Shown: positions 14,001-24,782, counted from the first letter of the stretch. The stretch is DNA of 64,000 bases from Watersipora subatra (GCF_963576615.1 NC_088714.1:33016643-33080642), one strand, 5' to 3'. The notes: generated by a model from the letters alone, not told the origin. Numbers and translations: made by a program.

Positions 14001-17000
14001 CAGATAAGAAACAATTCTACTTTTGCTACAAAAGAGGTAAATCAACAGTACATGTTTGCATGATATAATTTTAAACATAACTTGATTGTTATGCACATAT
14101 ATTATAAAGATAGTAACAGCCTTTCTCAAAATATTTCTTTTTGGCACAATAGGGACAATTATTGCGAATTGGCCAAATTTTTGCGATAACAATTTTGGTA
14201 ATAACTCGAAAACGTGCATAGAAATTTTGGGGCAAAGTTTATAAATAAGTTCCTTATTATATAGAGAATGTTTTTTCACTATCAAACTTTAGTTTGACTA
14301 AAGTAGAAACGAAAATTTATTTCTAGTCACTTTTCTGTTATGTGGCTGACTGATTAAAAAGCAATGTTTTTTTTTAATCACAGAGATTAATTGTATTTAA
14401 CATACCTTCCACCCTTAGGTTCATAGTGAAAAATGTTGGTGTTTACAAACTTCCTAGAAGTTTTTTTAATTTAGTATATACAGCAGCTACACCATCAAAT
14501 AATAATAATAAAATTTATCTTACCTCTAATAATGTAACAGTTGATGACTTCTTTAGATGTGAATGTTCAGGTTGTTTAGAAACAGCAGCCCATCTGTTAG
14601 AGCATTATTTTATCTTGTTCATTTTAACTGTTGTCAATCGTGATACAGTTTCAGGCTTTGATGAGCTACCCTCAAGATGAATGCAACAAGCGTCAGTAGC
14701 AATTATAGCAGTCATTTAGATCATCAATCGCTCCTAACGCATCAATTACGACCTTTGCAAACTTTCATCTGTTTGCCGATTCCGGAAATTGATGCTCATT
14801 GGTCAATGTTCATAACAAACCGTATCACATTCCGATGGATTATATATAAATATTGTTGCGCCGGCTACGCTAATAAAATGTCATTGTCTTGAATCAAATA
14901 ATTATTTAATGTGCAACAGATTTTGGGGCAAATTATAAGAAATGGAATCTACAAACTTCCTTACATAACACTATAGTTACAAAACTTAGTTTAAATTAAG
15001 TAGAAACGAAACTGAATGATAAACTACCTTGGCTGACTGACTAATATTGATTTGGTGACGCAACATGTCCAATTGAATAAGAGTTAAATTGATGTTGCCT
15101 CGTACTTCTGAAACAGTTCAGCAGATTTCTAGCAATGATATAAACAGCAAACCAACATAAATATAATTATGTTAATTGGACATAACTGATAGTGGACAAT
15201 TAATTTCCATAGTATGGATTTTCTTATGTGAAATTTCCATAGGAAAACACAAGTGTAGTAGCTCACTTGATACAACCATATAAAACCTCTGTATAATTAA
15301 TTATAGGGCTATAGCTATAACTTCAAAACCTGTATATTAGCTTAAGTTTGTAAAGGAACGTCACCCAATAAAGTTAAACGAGAATGAAGTCTTGCAATGA
15401 ATGATATATAACCTAGCTAAAAAATCTCTTCCTAAGAACAATTACTCATCATGGCTTTATTAGACAATTATAAAAAACAAATGTTAACCCACCAATGTTG
15501 GTTTTTCGTATTTATTATTGAGAGGTAAGGGCAGTAACGCCTTGAGGCTAAGTTTGTGCCTTCTGATACATTTAAACGCAGTTGAGTGATAATTAAATTT
15601 ACCTCAACAAAATCAGAACTTACATAAACAAAATAATACGTCTTTTGAATTTCAAAAACCACTGATTTTTGCATCCATGCATTTTATACCAACACTGAAT
15701 CAGTAGCACTCTAAGCTAGCTGCTTACCAATAAGAAAATATTTTCTACATTTTTACAGGATTTGTATTAGTTGTGAAACAATTTGGAGTGATTTTAAATG
15801 CATGAACTTAGGGCTGATTTTAACACCTGCATATTCACAGAGAAGCGAATGCCAGCTTCCGACAAAGAGATAACTAACAAACATTTAGCTGGTAAGCTAG
15901 CTAGATGAAAACTATATGACCTTCAGCATGAAGTAAAAGAGATTTGTGACAACACCTCAGACAATCAGTTGAACATACTCGGTGGTTACACGATAGGTGT
16001 GATATGATATCCAAGTCGACGTGTTTACATATTTCTCAAATCCAGTCTCATAAACTTGTCTCTCCCTTATTATTGCTGACAGATGATGTAAATTATCACT
16101 CATATATGGCTTCCCTACGCTGGCAGTAACAATAGTCACCTGATCTGTCATCTGTTTGTCATCACAATTATACAGCAATTATTATAGTAGAGCAATTTTA
16201 ACCCCAGTATTTATATAATAGGGCCTATAGTGTATTTATGAGGACAAATTAAGATAATGATTTGTGTCAATGGCTTTGATAAGTCTCTGACAAGGCTTCT
16301 TAATTGGTTTATATTTGCATGTTTCGCCAGTCAGTCCCCGCAGCTAACTGATAAATTACAAACTTAAAATTTGCTGCCAAATGTTTGCTGGTCTTCCTGT
16401 TGGAAGCTGGCATGGATTATGTGAATTTGAAGACCTTAAAATCGACTCAAGTTCATGCATTTAAAATCATTCAAATTGTTCCACAACAAATACCAGTTCG
16501 GTAAAAATGTAGAAAGTATTTTGTCACCCATGAGCAGCTAGCTTAGAATGCTACGGGTTGACTTTTGGTTTAAAATGGCACAAATGCAAAAGTCAGTAAT
16601 TTTAAAATACGAAGAGATTTATTATTTCGTTCATGAGTTGCGATTTGGCTGAGATACACTTCAATTAGACCTAACTGTTTAAATATTAATCAAAAGGCAC
16701 AAATTCAGTCGTGAAGTATCGTTGACCTTGACCTATTAATGAATAAATGTGTCTTTTGTACTAAGGCAGTTGAACGTATATATGTATTGCAATATATAAA
16801 ATAAATTGAGACAATGACATGTTTTAATGAAAGATAGAGGTAAGATAGAAACGGTATAAACCTGCAACGCAAGTGAGATTTGCTACTCGCAAATTTCTAT
16901 CCAATGTTTTGTGCTTGCAAAAAATGGAAACAACACTTGCCAAGCAAGCTATTCCATTTTAAATATTTCAACTCTTCAGTCATTCTTATTTTGAAAGTGT

Positions 17001-20000
17001 ACTGCTAAGCGAGACAGGAGTGCGCAGCTACGACCTAAGGTATGTTTTCATATCTTTTTTACAAAGCGCCCGAGTTAATCCGCAACACGGGATTAAAATA
17101 CTTAACGCACAGTAACTTAACCTGAGCACAATTCCAAATCTTCATAATCCGCATGGCGGAAACAGTATATCATACCAATACCCGGGACCACAAGGTAAAA
17201 ATCATTGCCATGAAGACGAAAAGATGTAGGATTGGCAGGTGTATACGCATCGCAGGCATTATATTATATGTAGCCTACACTAGATTCTCATATTTCAAAA
17301 ACGGTACATAATGCGATTATCAAATTAACCAGGTGTCTGTAAATTTGTTGTGAATATTCTGATGTGTTCTTCATCATTTTAATGACCTACATAAATCTGA
17401 AACTAGCGAAATTAAGCACTAAGGCTAATAACTGACAGTGCATAAATTGTGGCCCAGAAATAGCGCATTAGATCTTTAGCCAGATAAGCTCTCCAACAGT
17501 TTCAACATAAACGGCGTCTTTACCGCCAACATTTGCTGAGCTTGCCAAATTTGTGTAGTGACAAAGACCTCTTCAGATACTTTCATCTGACAGGTGAAGT
17601 CATCAATCAACTTCACTCACCATTGCACCCAGGTATAAAATCAATGGCTGCCTTTGACAATACTAAGAATAGCTTACAAAGACTGAAGCCATTGTGGCTC
17701 AATCCGCGTTCGCTACAGTGTCATCTCTGAGACCCCTTTTGAAAAGCATAACCACAACAGCGCTCGGCAGATGCCCTTGAGACTAGGGATGAGTAATGAA
17801 TATGAGAGAAGCTGCGAAGAACTAACGGAGATATGAAAGAGAAAGCGTTTCAACTCGGCAAAGCTCATCTGCTGCTCCTTAGGCATTCACTAGTTGTCTA
17901 TGAGCAAGTTACAGCGGGGATTTATCATGCATAGACATAGTCATGCGTAGACCACTGAACAAAATTACATACTTTAAAAATTAACTTACACAAAATCTTA
18001 GTGGATTTTATCATGAAGTATCAGCATTTTATATCATTAGCGATTGTTTTTGATGTTTGAGGTGATCTGATTACCAGAATGCTTCAAGATTAAAATTGAC
18101 CAAACATCATTGCGGCCAGAACATTCTTCAACAGAGATTAAACCAGACACCGGACTACCTAGTAATTAACAGCTGCTTTCGGCAAACCCAAGAAGATAAT
18201 CGATATTAACAAATATAACCTTTAACATTTAACACAAATCAAGTAACATTTACTATATATATACATATTAATTAATACTGAGGAAGCTATTGTTGTACGG
18301 TACAAGATCTCCACAGTTGCCAGACTAGTAAACTAGTAGAGTATATGGGTATCCGAGGTTACCTAGTAAGGAGTCTAATATAATACCAAAGAAGAAGCAA
18401 TACGATAGCGCAAGCAATTATAGTAAGCTCGGTTATAATGGAAAACAGGACCCATGATCCTCCTCGGATAAGGCCAAATAATTAGCTCTACAATACGCAG
18501 AGCGGCATTTGGCGAACACGAGATGTCAGATTGCTGAAGACAAGACTAGACCTACGTATCACTGAGACAATCAACAAGCTGAGAAAGTGATAGTCAGTAA
18601 AGCAGCAAATTTAAAGGTTTACTTGCTACAAAATTCACATTACATTTATTTGGTATCAAAAGATTCACCATGTCTTACTCTGCTGTGTTGTAGGTACAAA
18701 ATATGTGGAAATGTGATTACAAGCTCTTGAAAGCTCAAAAACGAACAGTTAATCGCAGCCATCACGAAAATGTCGTAGATACATTTCTACATATTTTACA
18801 CCTACAACACAGATGAGTAAGACATGGTGAATCTTTCGATACCAAATAACTGTAATGTGAATTTTGTTGCAAGTAAACCTTTAAAGAGAAGGCCAACATT
18901 AGGAACACTTGTTGAGGTAGACTCTAAGTGAGAAGAAACAATAGCTCAATATAGTTATTACTAGCTAAATAGAGTTATCACTAGCTAAATAGAGTTATAA
19001 CTAGCTAAATAGAGCTATCACTAGCTAAATAGAGTTATCACTAGCTCAATAGTTATTGCTAGTTATTGAGTAGGATGTTAGTTATTCAAGCCTATAACGC
19101 TCCATACATCTCCCAAAAAGGCTGTAATTGAATGAAGATTTATGAAACGTCCATATAATGTGTTTGCATTTGTCAACCAATAGAAGCAGCTGGTAAAGTT
19201 CTTCAGCATGAAGATTTGATTTATCCTGCAACTATGATACTAAAATAAATGGCGTCTAGCACGGTTGTCATGAGAAGAAACCTCAACCTCCGCTAAAACA
19301 GAACGTTCAGTTTAGTAGGACTGATGACCACGAAAGTTCCAGCCAAATCAACGTTAATCTTTACAAGCACATGAATGCATTTTCGGCAAAGATTGCTTTT
19401 GCTCTTAATATCTTCTCATTTATTTGCCTTGGCCACCATAACCTGAGAGTATCCAGATGAGCCTGAGAGTATCCAGATGAGTGTCGCACAACTTCCAACT
19501 AAAGCAGGGCTCTACGAATTCAACAGCTAATAAGAGTTGATCTATACACTAGTCTAGGTGCAGAAGAAGTTGATCAAAGACTCAATAATTAGCAACAGCC
19601 AGTGGTTGCAGTTCTACTAGTCAACCAATGCAATGGGCCCTCGCCATACGACATTAATTCGTTCCAGTGTTGGCATCGTAAGATGAAAGTGTCGTATAGA
19701 GCGGTAGAGAAACCCATAATAATTATCTAATGCAAACAAGCCCTGGTCAAAATCATTAAAATTTTATATACATACAGTACATATTGAAAAAGAAAATACA
19801 GTCAAACATGGATAACTCGAACTTCACGGGACCGAGCAAAAGTGTTCGAATTATCAGAGCGTTCAAGTTATCAGAGCACTGTCACAAGTCCATGTATTTA
19901 CTTATTTATTAGTAGATACATGTACATATGCAAACTATAATATAAATCAAAAGCACAAATGGCTTGTTTCAAATTAAATGCTTCTAATGTAAAGTTTAAA

Positions 20001-23000
20001 ACGTTTTTATCAAAAAGTATAGAGATTTTTCTATCACTTGAGATTGGTTTGTTGTTTGAGGTGATGTTATTGCCAGGACGTTTTTTTAGATTGACATTGG
20101 AAAAACTTGATCGTTGTTGAAATGCTCAAAAGAAAAGACATCTTTTTCTTTTGAGCGTTTTACCCACGATCAATTTTGCCGATTTTTCTTGAAGTTTATG
20201 CAACTTCAAGAAAAAGTTACCAAAGAAAAATCCCTTACTTTACCTGGGATTCGTTAAGAGCAACACTCCGAGGCAGTTCAATTAAAAGTTTTACGAGGTT
20301 TTACGGTACATTGTATATCACTCACGCTTTTTGAATGGATACTTATTGAATGTACACATGTATTCTGTGTTTAGGTCAAACGATGAATAGTTTTTTTTAG
20401 CTAAGACAACGTATACGTTTAATTACAACAATTTTTAAGACGTTTTAAACATTCAACATTCCGACGTTGATTCAACACGGAATCAACGTCGGAAAACTAT
20501 TCGTCACGGGCTAGCCGGGTCACGCACTCAAGGATTTTCGCCACGCACATACAAAACAACATGCTGTTTTTGTTTTGTATGTGCGTGGCGAAAATCCTTG
20601 CGCGCGTGACGCGGCAAGCCCGTGCTATTAATCGTATAGCAGTATAAATCAAATTTGACTAAACCTTTAGAAAAGTCGTTGACAAAATTATTTTGCCGAT
20701 GGTGGTAATAACAACGCTTATGAATTACGAAAAGATGAGGTTTACCTCTATGGCTTTGAATAAAGTGATTTTCTAAAGCGATAACAACCGTTTCGGTAGC
20801 CGTTGGGCAAAAAAACAGTTCGAATTAACAGTGTTGAGTTCGAGTTATTTATAGCAATTTATCATTACGTGGGAACGGACCAAAGAAACCGTTCGAATTA
20901 ACCATGTGTTCGAGCTATCCGTGGACGAGTTATCCATGTTTGACTGTATAAACAGCGATGGCGCGTTTACTTCACATCTTTGAAGGAGAATCCTTCTCCA
21001 AAACAATTTAGGGTAACTCGACTGAAGGAGTTGTCTCTCTAGCAAATCTCTTCGGTAGAGGGACGGTTGTCCTAGATGCTTCCTTCCTTTTGGTAAAAGA
21101 TTTATGAAGCGTAACTGGCTTCTCCCTTTGTTAACGAATGTTTCCATGCTGTTTCAGGAGCTGTTCTGAACGTTTAATTCCAATGCGCATGCTCCAGTTT
21201 AGTCGAGAACCGAATTTATGTTCGAGACCTGAGACAAACAAATCTCAATTTGTTTGGTCGAAAACCAAAAAAATTTAATGATCATGATCCCACGACCAAA
21301 CGAGCGGAGCGAAGTGTGGGAGGTTTTATGATAAATGCATGTGCACACAACTTACGAAAATTATTCATCAACAATGAGACGAACCCTCGGCAAGAAATTT
21401 CATCAACAAATTTAAGCATCATTATGTAAAGTCGTTAAAGTATAATAACGATACAAAACACATTTAAACCTATTTAAATATGTTACCAAGTCTTTGTAAA
21501 CCGTCGGTATTATCTTAAAACTTACCCATCTGATCGGATTATACACAAATAGACAGATTAATTTCAACGAAAATCGCCACAAAACACTTGAAAAGCTTGG
21601 TTTAATAAAAGTTAAGACCAAAAATTGAAACGCCGAGGGACAGATAATAGAACGATGAAGTCTTGCGTATTTTACGAAAAAGTAACGTGCACTTTTCACC
21701 AGTCTATAGCATTGTCGAATTGCTGAAGGTTTTGGCAATTAACATAGGAGTACAGAAATCGTTTCGTTTTTGCCGATTTCAATTTTTTCATTTTCATTTG
21801 CCGACACATTTGAATACTTTCACATTCTAACTGATGTCCGACGCAATATAGGTAAAGCAAATGACGATGATATTTTTTAACGTTTCTTATGAGATTATTA
21901 CAATAATTAATTATAAGTTTGGATGACTACAGAACAATAACTACGTAGTACAGACTTTCATCTAACGCAGTGTAAGTAAAGGCATGACGATGATATTTTT
22001 ACTAACGGTTCTAATGAGATTATTGCAATAATTAATTATAAGTTTGGATGACTACAGGACAATGACTACGTAGTACAGATTTTCTAAAAATCTATATAAA
22101 TATCACAACTTCGTGATATTGTTAGCTATGCCGTTTTGAGATGTAAACAAAATTGTGCATTGTTTTTTATTATTATATAAATAATATTGGTTATTCTAAT
22201 AATATCAGTGCATTTTACTTCTAATATTGGCCAATATTGCATTTCTTTTTTTGCAGTAGGAGAGATATAAACATATAATCTTTTCCTTTCATTATTGCTA
22301 TTTGTTGTATATAATAACACCCAGTACATTACAGCTACCATTGCAGTTATCCTATTTGACTGCTAATGTTGCATTTCTCAACCATCAGTACCCTTTCTTT
22401 TTTCCAATATCACTTTGGTCGTGGGCTGTATGACAGTGGAATTTCTAGTCTTTAATATGTAAACTTAAATTTTAAACTTAAAATCTAATCGATCGAGATC
22501 AATTTTCTTTCAACAAGTCCATCAAGTAAAGCATTAACGTAACCAAGGTGTTATATAAGTAAGGTGCTGTCTAACATTTTCAATTTCATCAGCTAATTAA
22601 TATGCCAGTCTAGGATTTGTCCGCTGTATGAGCGTCACATATGAATGTCAGTCAATTACCATCAATTTCATAAGATTCCGGAGATACTTGTTGCCAATAT
22701 TTTAAATGGTTATAGCATTGGTGAATGTATATTGTTTCCAATGATATGTTATCAAGAGACAAATGATAAAGCATTCCTGTAAATTTTGCTGAATTTTTCG
22801 ATCCTGTTTTATTTGTAACCCGGCTTTTGATTGGAATTTGACATTCGATGGATCTTGTCTAGTTTAGCTTTGATTTAGTTTAGCTGTATTTGGAGTAGGA
22901 AATCTTGTATTTATCATTACATGGCTGTAGGTATACAACTGATTTTATAACAACCTGTGAGCAGAAGTATTGAAATCGCAAAAGTCATTAGAAGGAAGTT

Positions 23001-23655
23001 TTCAACGGCGTGTAATACTGAATAACTTGACAGATCACAATAATGGATAAAACTGAAAGAAAAGTTTTCCTTGCATAATCACACATATGTGTATACAGCG
23101 AACATTTGGTCTGTATTGCTACCAAGAGGTTTTAGAAAAATGACTACTACAACTGTTTGGTAAGCGTCTCCAGCCAGGACTTAACGCCCGACGCCGAAAG
23201 TGTTAAAAGATATTACTTTAGTACACAAAACGACTAGCCACCCTTGTAGTATCCATTAGTTGTGTCGGAGCGATAAAAAAAAAACTAATTATGCAAGACT
23301 TGAACAAAGTAGCGAAATAAATATAAAACTGTTCACAATCATTTTTTAAATTATATAATCCCACATACTTTTCAAGCGAAAATGAAAAAATCTGGTAGTA
23401 CATTTCTTTGAGCAACAGTATCTGCATCGCTTATATTTGAGCAATACATTTATGATATATACATAAAACATTTTATTACGCCACAAAGAGCTAACAAATT
23501 TGAAACCATTCCATGATGATTGTGGTGTTACATGGCCAAAGCATAACCATAAATTCTAGCTATTGGTGTGAAAGTACTAAAGACTCACCTTGACATAAGC
23601 TGCAGTCAACGTGCAATAATATCAGTAGAGCAGATATTTTAATAAATAAATCCAT
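267..23655 (-). CDS. NEO1: Netrin-receptor family protein (neogenin/DCC/frazzled-like), 5' part of gene, 7 exons seen
   Basis: Predicted type I cell-surface receptor of the neogenin/DCC family, which bind netrins and RGM proteins in axon guidance and adhesion. Exons on the minus strand in reading order: 23655-23589, 10716-10524, 9193-9042, 7964-7674, 4252-3959, 3529-3376, 403-267 (1288 bp, 429 codons in frame). Residues 1-22 form a signal peptide. Ig1 (about 30-137) begins FTLEPQDIAVAEGS and ends around the YRCIAEV cysteine. Ig2 (138-234) has LRCSVES, NGQPLVSSSRV and GGYRCQAEN. Residues 235-332 are a Ser/Thr/Pro-rich linker. Ig3 (333-429) has TLYCALAG, WLKSG and DIYTCRGEN. All joins keep phase, and boundaries before Ig2, the linker and Ig3 are phase 1. 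Ig4, fibronectin III repeats, membrane segment and tail would lie left of the window. Family assignment rests on domain order and remembered similarity to neogenin Ig1-3; another Ig-superfamily receptor is possible. Confidence 0.72.
404..3375. other. Netrin-receptor intron, no gene seen
   Basis: Between the Ig3 halves. Contains the 19-bp minisatellite at 2770-2985; short open frames here have no family resemblance. Confidence 0.6.
2770..2985. repeat. 19-bp minisatellite
   Basis: About ten imperfect copies of GGGCTGTACAGGCTAATAT in the netrin-receptor intron between Ig3 halves. Confidence 0.9.
3376..3529 (-). CDS. NEO1: Netrin-receptor exon 6: Ig3 first half
   Basis: Acceptor TTTCTAG|AC and donor AG|GTTTGT. 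It encodes GVSFVMRPWDTSVTLGSSA, the first cysteine in LYCALAG and the core Trp in VTWLKSG. Confidence 0.72.
3959..4252 (-). CDS. NEO1: Netrin-receptor exon 5: Ser/Thr/Pro-rich linker between Ig2 and Ig3
   Basis: A 294-bp exon (98 codons), phase 1 at both ends, so it can be skipped without a frameshift. Acceptor TTTTAG|AT and donor A|GTAAGC. The encoded segment has no cysteine and is rich in Ser, Thr and Pro, with N-x-S/T sites at EDNSTS, ANFSTA, NNLSS and LNLSS. It looks like an extended glycosylated hinge. Vertebrate DCC and neogenin have only a short Ig2-Ig3 connection, as I recall them. Confidence 0.62.
4993..5027. repeat. (AT)n microsatellite
   Basis: Uninterrupted AT dinucleotide run in the intron between the linker exon and Ig2. 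Confidence 0.9.
6017..7103. mobile_element. Possible piggyBac-like non-autonomous element
   Basis: CTCTTTCGCACCCGAC at 6017 and its complement with one mismatch (GTCGGGTGCGAATGAG, ending 7103) form a 16-bp TIR. TCAA precedes the left end and TTAA follows the right end, near the TTAA duplication of piggyBac. No transposase frame inside. Tentative. Confidence 0.4.
7674..7964 (-). CDS. NEO1: Netrin-receptor exon 4: Ig2 domain
   Basis: A whole I-set Ig domain in one 291-bp, phase 1-1 exon. Acceptor TTGCAG|AG and donor G|GTAGGT. Landmarks are LMLRCSVES, YSWTRNGQPL, the DAGGYRC motif around the second cysteine, and ARLTVVN at the end. Confidence 0.78.
8560..8697 (-). mobile_element. tRNA-headed SINE (copy 1)
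   Basis: On the minus strand a tRNA-like head starts near 8695, with an A-box-like GTGGCATAGTAGGCTAGC and a B-box-like GAGTTCAAATC. The tail contains GGACAGACGAAAGGC. It cannot fold as a functional tRNA by eye. Confidence 0.55.
9042..9193 (-). CDS. NEO1: Netrin-receptor exon 3: Ig1 second half
   Basis: Acceptor TATTTTAG|G and donor G|GTAGGT. It encodes QKLENGSLLFPSV and the second Ig cysteine in SYRCIAEV. An N-x-S site overlaps the ENGSL strand. It completes Ig1 and leaves in phase 1. Confidence 0.72.
10037..10118. repeat. 41-bp tandem duplication
   Basis: Two adjacent copies starting TAGATACGGAGCATGCTATC, one base different, in the intron between the Ig1 halves and upstream exon. Confidence 0.85.
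10524..10716 (-). CDS. NEO1: Netrin-receptor exon 2: Ig1 first half
   Basis: Acceptor TTTTAG|CC at 10717 and donor GG|GTAAGA at 10523. It encodes TWPEFVEMIFTLEPQDIAV, the first Ig cysteine in LLPCSA, and the core Trp in YSWKR. It enters in phase 1 and leaves after two codon bases. An earlier GT at ATG|GTGAAC would put the next exon out of frame. Confidence 0.72.
10945..11075 (-). mobile_element. tRNA-headed SINE (copy 2)
   Basis: Minus strand: GTGTAGCGCCGTGGTTAGTG (A-box region), then GGAGTTTGATTCT (B-box-like), ending in a GACAGGCAGAGACAG tail. Same layout as copy 1, with a diverged head. Confidence 0.5.
11740..15050. mobile_element. Composite inverted-repeat transposon in netrin-receptor intron 1
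   Basis: A long left arm (about 11748-12320) and its reverse complement (about 14455-15050) are highly similar over almost 600 bp; both include the segment GATGAGCTACCCTCAAGATG or its complement. A third terminus copy, at about 14290-14347, reads TCTAGTCACTTTTCTGT and then TGTGGCTGACTG, the complement of the left end at 11748. So 11748-14347 may be one element with TIRs of about 50 bp, joined to an inverted extra arm. The segment 14360-14440 is also an inverted copy of 12995-13070. Superfamily not recognised. Confidence 0.75.
12515..13888 (+). CDS. Three-exon reading frame inside the inverted-repeat element, transposon-associated, function unknown
   Basis: Exons 12515-12731, 12887-13037 and 13537-13888 join in frame (phase 1, then phase 2) with acceptors TTTACCAG|, ATTGCAG| and GCTACAG| and donors G|GTAGGC and AG|GTATTT. 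The product has an acidic/Ser-rich start, a basic patch, a C-x2-C motif (PTCIICQ), then VASEVRYHKSCYQTYT, whose His and Cys could complete a zinc site. It continues with LRKQFDRLVFYKP, SEIVYAETASL and ELYYSGLQIRNVI and ends at TAA. It resembles the N-terminal part of large uncharacterised, probably transposon-derived invertebrate proteins, from memory. No catalytic domain is visible, and its first exon was not found. Confidence 0.5.
18610..18885. mobile_element. Fold-back MITE, 276 bp
   Basis: Inverted arms of about 100 bp starting TTTAAAGGTTTACTTGC (18610 onward; complement ending 18885), with an unrelated centre of roughly 80 bp. Arms differ by a few bases. No coding sequence. Family not recognised. 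Confidence 0.75.
18940..19066. repeat. 20-bp minisatellite
   Basis: Five to six copies of CTAGCTAAATAGAGTTATCA, directly after the fold-back MITE. Confidence 0.85.
19612..19740 (+). mobile_element. Solo terminus of a TIR transposon
   Basis: CCCTCGCCATACGACATTAA followed by TCGTTCCAG and CGTAAGATGAAAGTGTCGTA shows the nested inverted motif (TACGACATTAA..GTGTCGTA) common at DNA-transposon ends. No partner end was found. Confidence 0.35.
19799..20946. mobile_element. Pogo/Tigger-like TIR element, non-autonomous, TA-flanked
   Basis: A 21-bp perfect TIR, starting CAGTCAAACATGGATAACTC, stands at both ends and is flanked by TA on each side (19797-19798, 20947-20948). The start CAGT and TA duplication fit pogo/Tigger. 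The 1148-bp interior has no transposase frame but has internal palindromes, including a 30-bp perfect hairpin at 20530-20599. Confidence 0.75.
20530..20599. repeat. Perfect 30-bp hairpin inside the TA-flanked element
   Basis: The arms (AAGGATTTTCGCCACGCACA and ten more bases, and the exact complement) enclose a 10-bp loop. They are GC-rich relative to the surroundings. Smaller palindromes lie nearby at about 20465-20495 and 20135-20215. Confidence 0.8.
21845..22083. repeat. ~118-bp direct tandem duplication
   Basis: Two copies containing TGACGATGATATTTTT and AATTAATTATAAGTTTGGAT and ending ACTACGTAGTACAGA, separated by a few bases. They differ by several substitutions. Confidence 0.85.
23589..23655 (-). 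CDS. NEO1: Netrin-receptor exon 1: signal peptide
   Basis: ATG at 23655 opens a 22-residue peptide, MDLFIKISALLILLHVDCSL and two more, with a hydrophobic core typical of a signal peptide. It ends in a strong donor, G|GTGAGT, in phase 1. The Ig1 exon 12.9 kb downstream needs exactly phase 1. Assignment to this gene is inference from phase and peptide type. A second candidate first exon lies at 23895-23967. Confidence 0.6.
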
Positions 23656-24782
23656 GATTGCGTCCACGCTTTTTAAGTAGGCGAATGCACTGGCTCACAT
23701 CGTAGATCTACAATACATTATGCCAACTAAAAGACAGCGTAACCATGTAGTCGCAGCTTGAAAAATATAATGTTCAAGGATAGTACGTATCAGTGCATAC
23801 ACTAGAGATGAGTGAAGGTTTGGTGAGATGTATTGGTGTAAACTTCGTATCGAAAGCAATAATGGACGACATATTTTTATACAGCACAGTAAACCTGCAC
23901 TCCTAATATCGATTAAAATAAGTAAAGTTACAGTGAGAAGGGTAACTGGCAGTATTTTTGAGTGCATGATAAATTTGAAAAACCTAAAATAATTATTAAA
24001 TATTAACAGTTAGTTTCCTTCCTGCTACAAGCGACGTAAATCTTTGAAACTTAATAATTAACGATAACTTGGAAGTTATTTGTTGAAACCTGGCTTAGCA
24101 AAACCACTCATTTTATTTAAATCTTTGACACACAATTGGGACTCCACAAATCATTGCAAATGGCATAATATTAGTTCACATCAACAAAATTTTCAATTAC
24201 TTTAGCAACGCTTTATTAATATAACAAATTCATAATAAATATGACACTACCAATCGAGTACGTAAGTGTTAATTTGAAACTAGTTGTTAGCGATCATAAC
24301 ACAGAGCAAAACTTTGGCACAAAATAAAGTTCATGTCTACTTAACGTAAACATACCTGCAGTAACAAGAAAGCGTAGGTTTTCTTTCGAAAATACGTATC
24401 TCAGTGTTCATACAAAAACATTAATCGATGTGCCAGTCAAAATAATTTGAACTATGAAGGATGCTAGACAACTTCAGCCACTATTATAAGAGCACGAAAC
24501 TGAGAAACACAGAGATTATCTTATACAAACGTACGTTTACGTAGACTGAGATTGTAAAATTGGGGTGGGCACAAAGTTCGATTAAAAGCTAAGTTATTAA
24601 ACGGTTATTATGTATCACGATATTTATGGTACTAAGGCTTACAAATGCTCACATCTACTGAGAGAATATAACTCTGAAATACTTCAGTTTTCTGTTTAAT
24701 ACGTCTATATATCGTTAGTTGTTGTTATTAGAGCGCAAAATAATCACAGTCTACCTAGAACGATTCGCGCATGTGTAAAGCA
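23656..24782. promoter_or_regulatory. Divergent intergenic region between netrin-receptor and DLST first exons
   Basis: About 1.1 kb separates the two oppositely oriented start codons, so both promoters and 5' UTRs should lie here. The sequence is AT-rich with no obvious CpG island, and I could not name a TATA box or factor site with confidence. The alternative leader exon at 23895-23967 is inside it. Confidence 0.5.
23895..23967 (-). CDS. Possible alternative first exon with signal peptide
   Basis: ATG at 23967 starts MHSKILPVTLLTVTLLILID, a hydrophobic leader. A weaker donor, CAG|GTTTAC, ends it in phase 1 after 24 codons, so it could also splice to the Ig1 exon at 10716. It may be an alternative first exon of the netrin-receptor gene, or chance. 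The exon at 23589-23655 has the better donor. Confidence 0.25.

Larger units (their letters stand above)
10717..23588. other. Netrin-receptor intron 1, 12.9 kb, repeat-filled
   Basis: Besides the listed elements, 15051-18609 and 22084-23588 show no recognisable gene or repeat. A short minus-strand frame at 20845-21147 overlaps the end of the pogo-like element and matched nothing I know. Confidence 0.6.

Noticed and set aside
13947..14285. 112-codon minus-strand frame inside the inverted-repeat element
   Set aside because: It overlaps a diverged terminus copy of the element; no motif seen.
21412..21738. 108-codon minus-strand frame
   Set aside because: Low-complexity, Arg/Leu/Tyr-rich AT-driven composition and no family resemblance.
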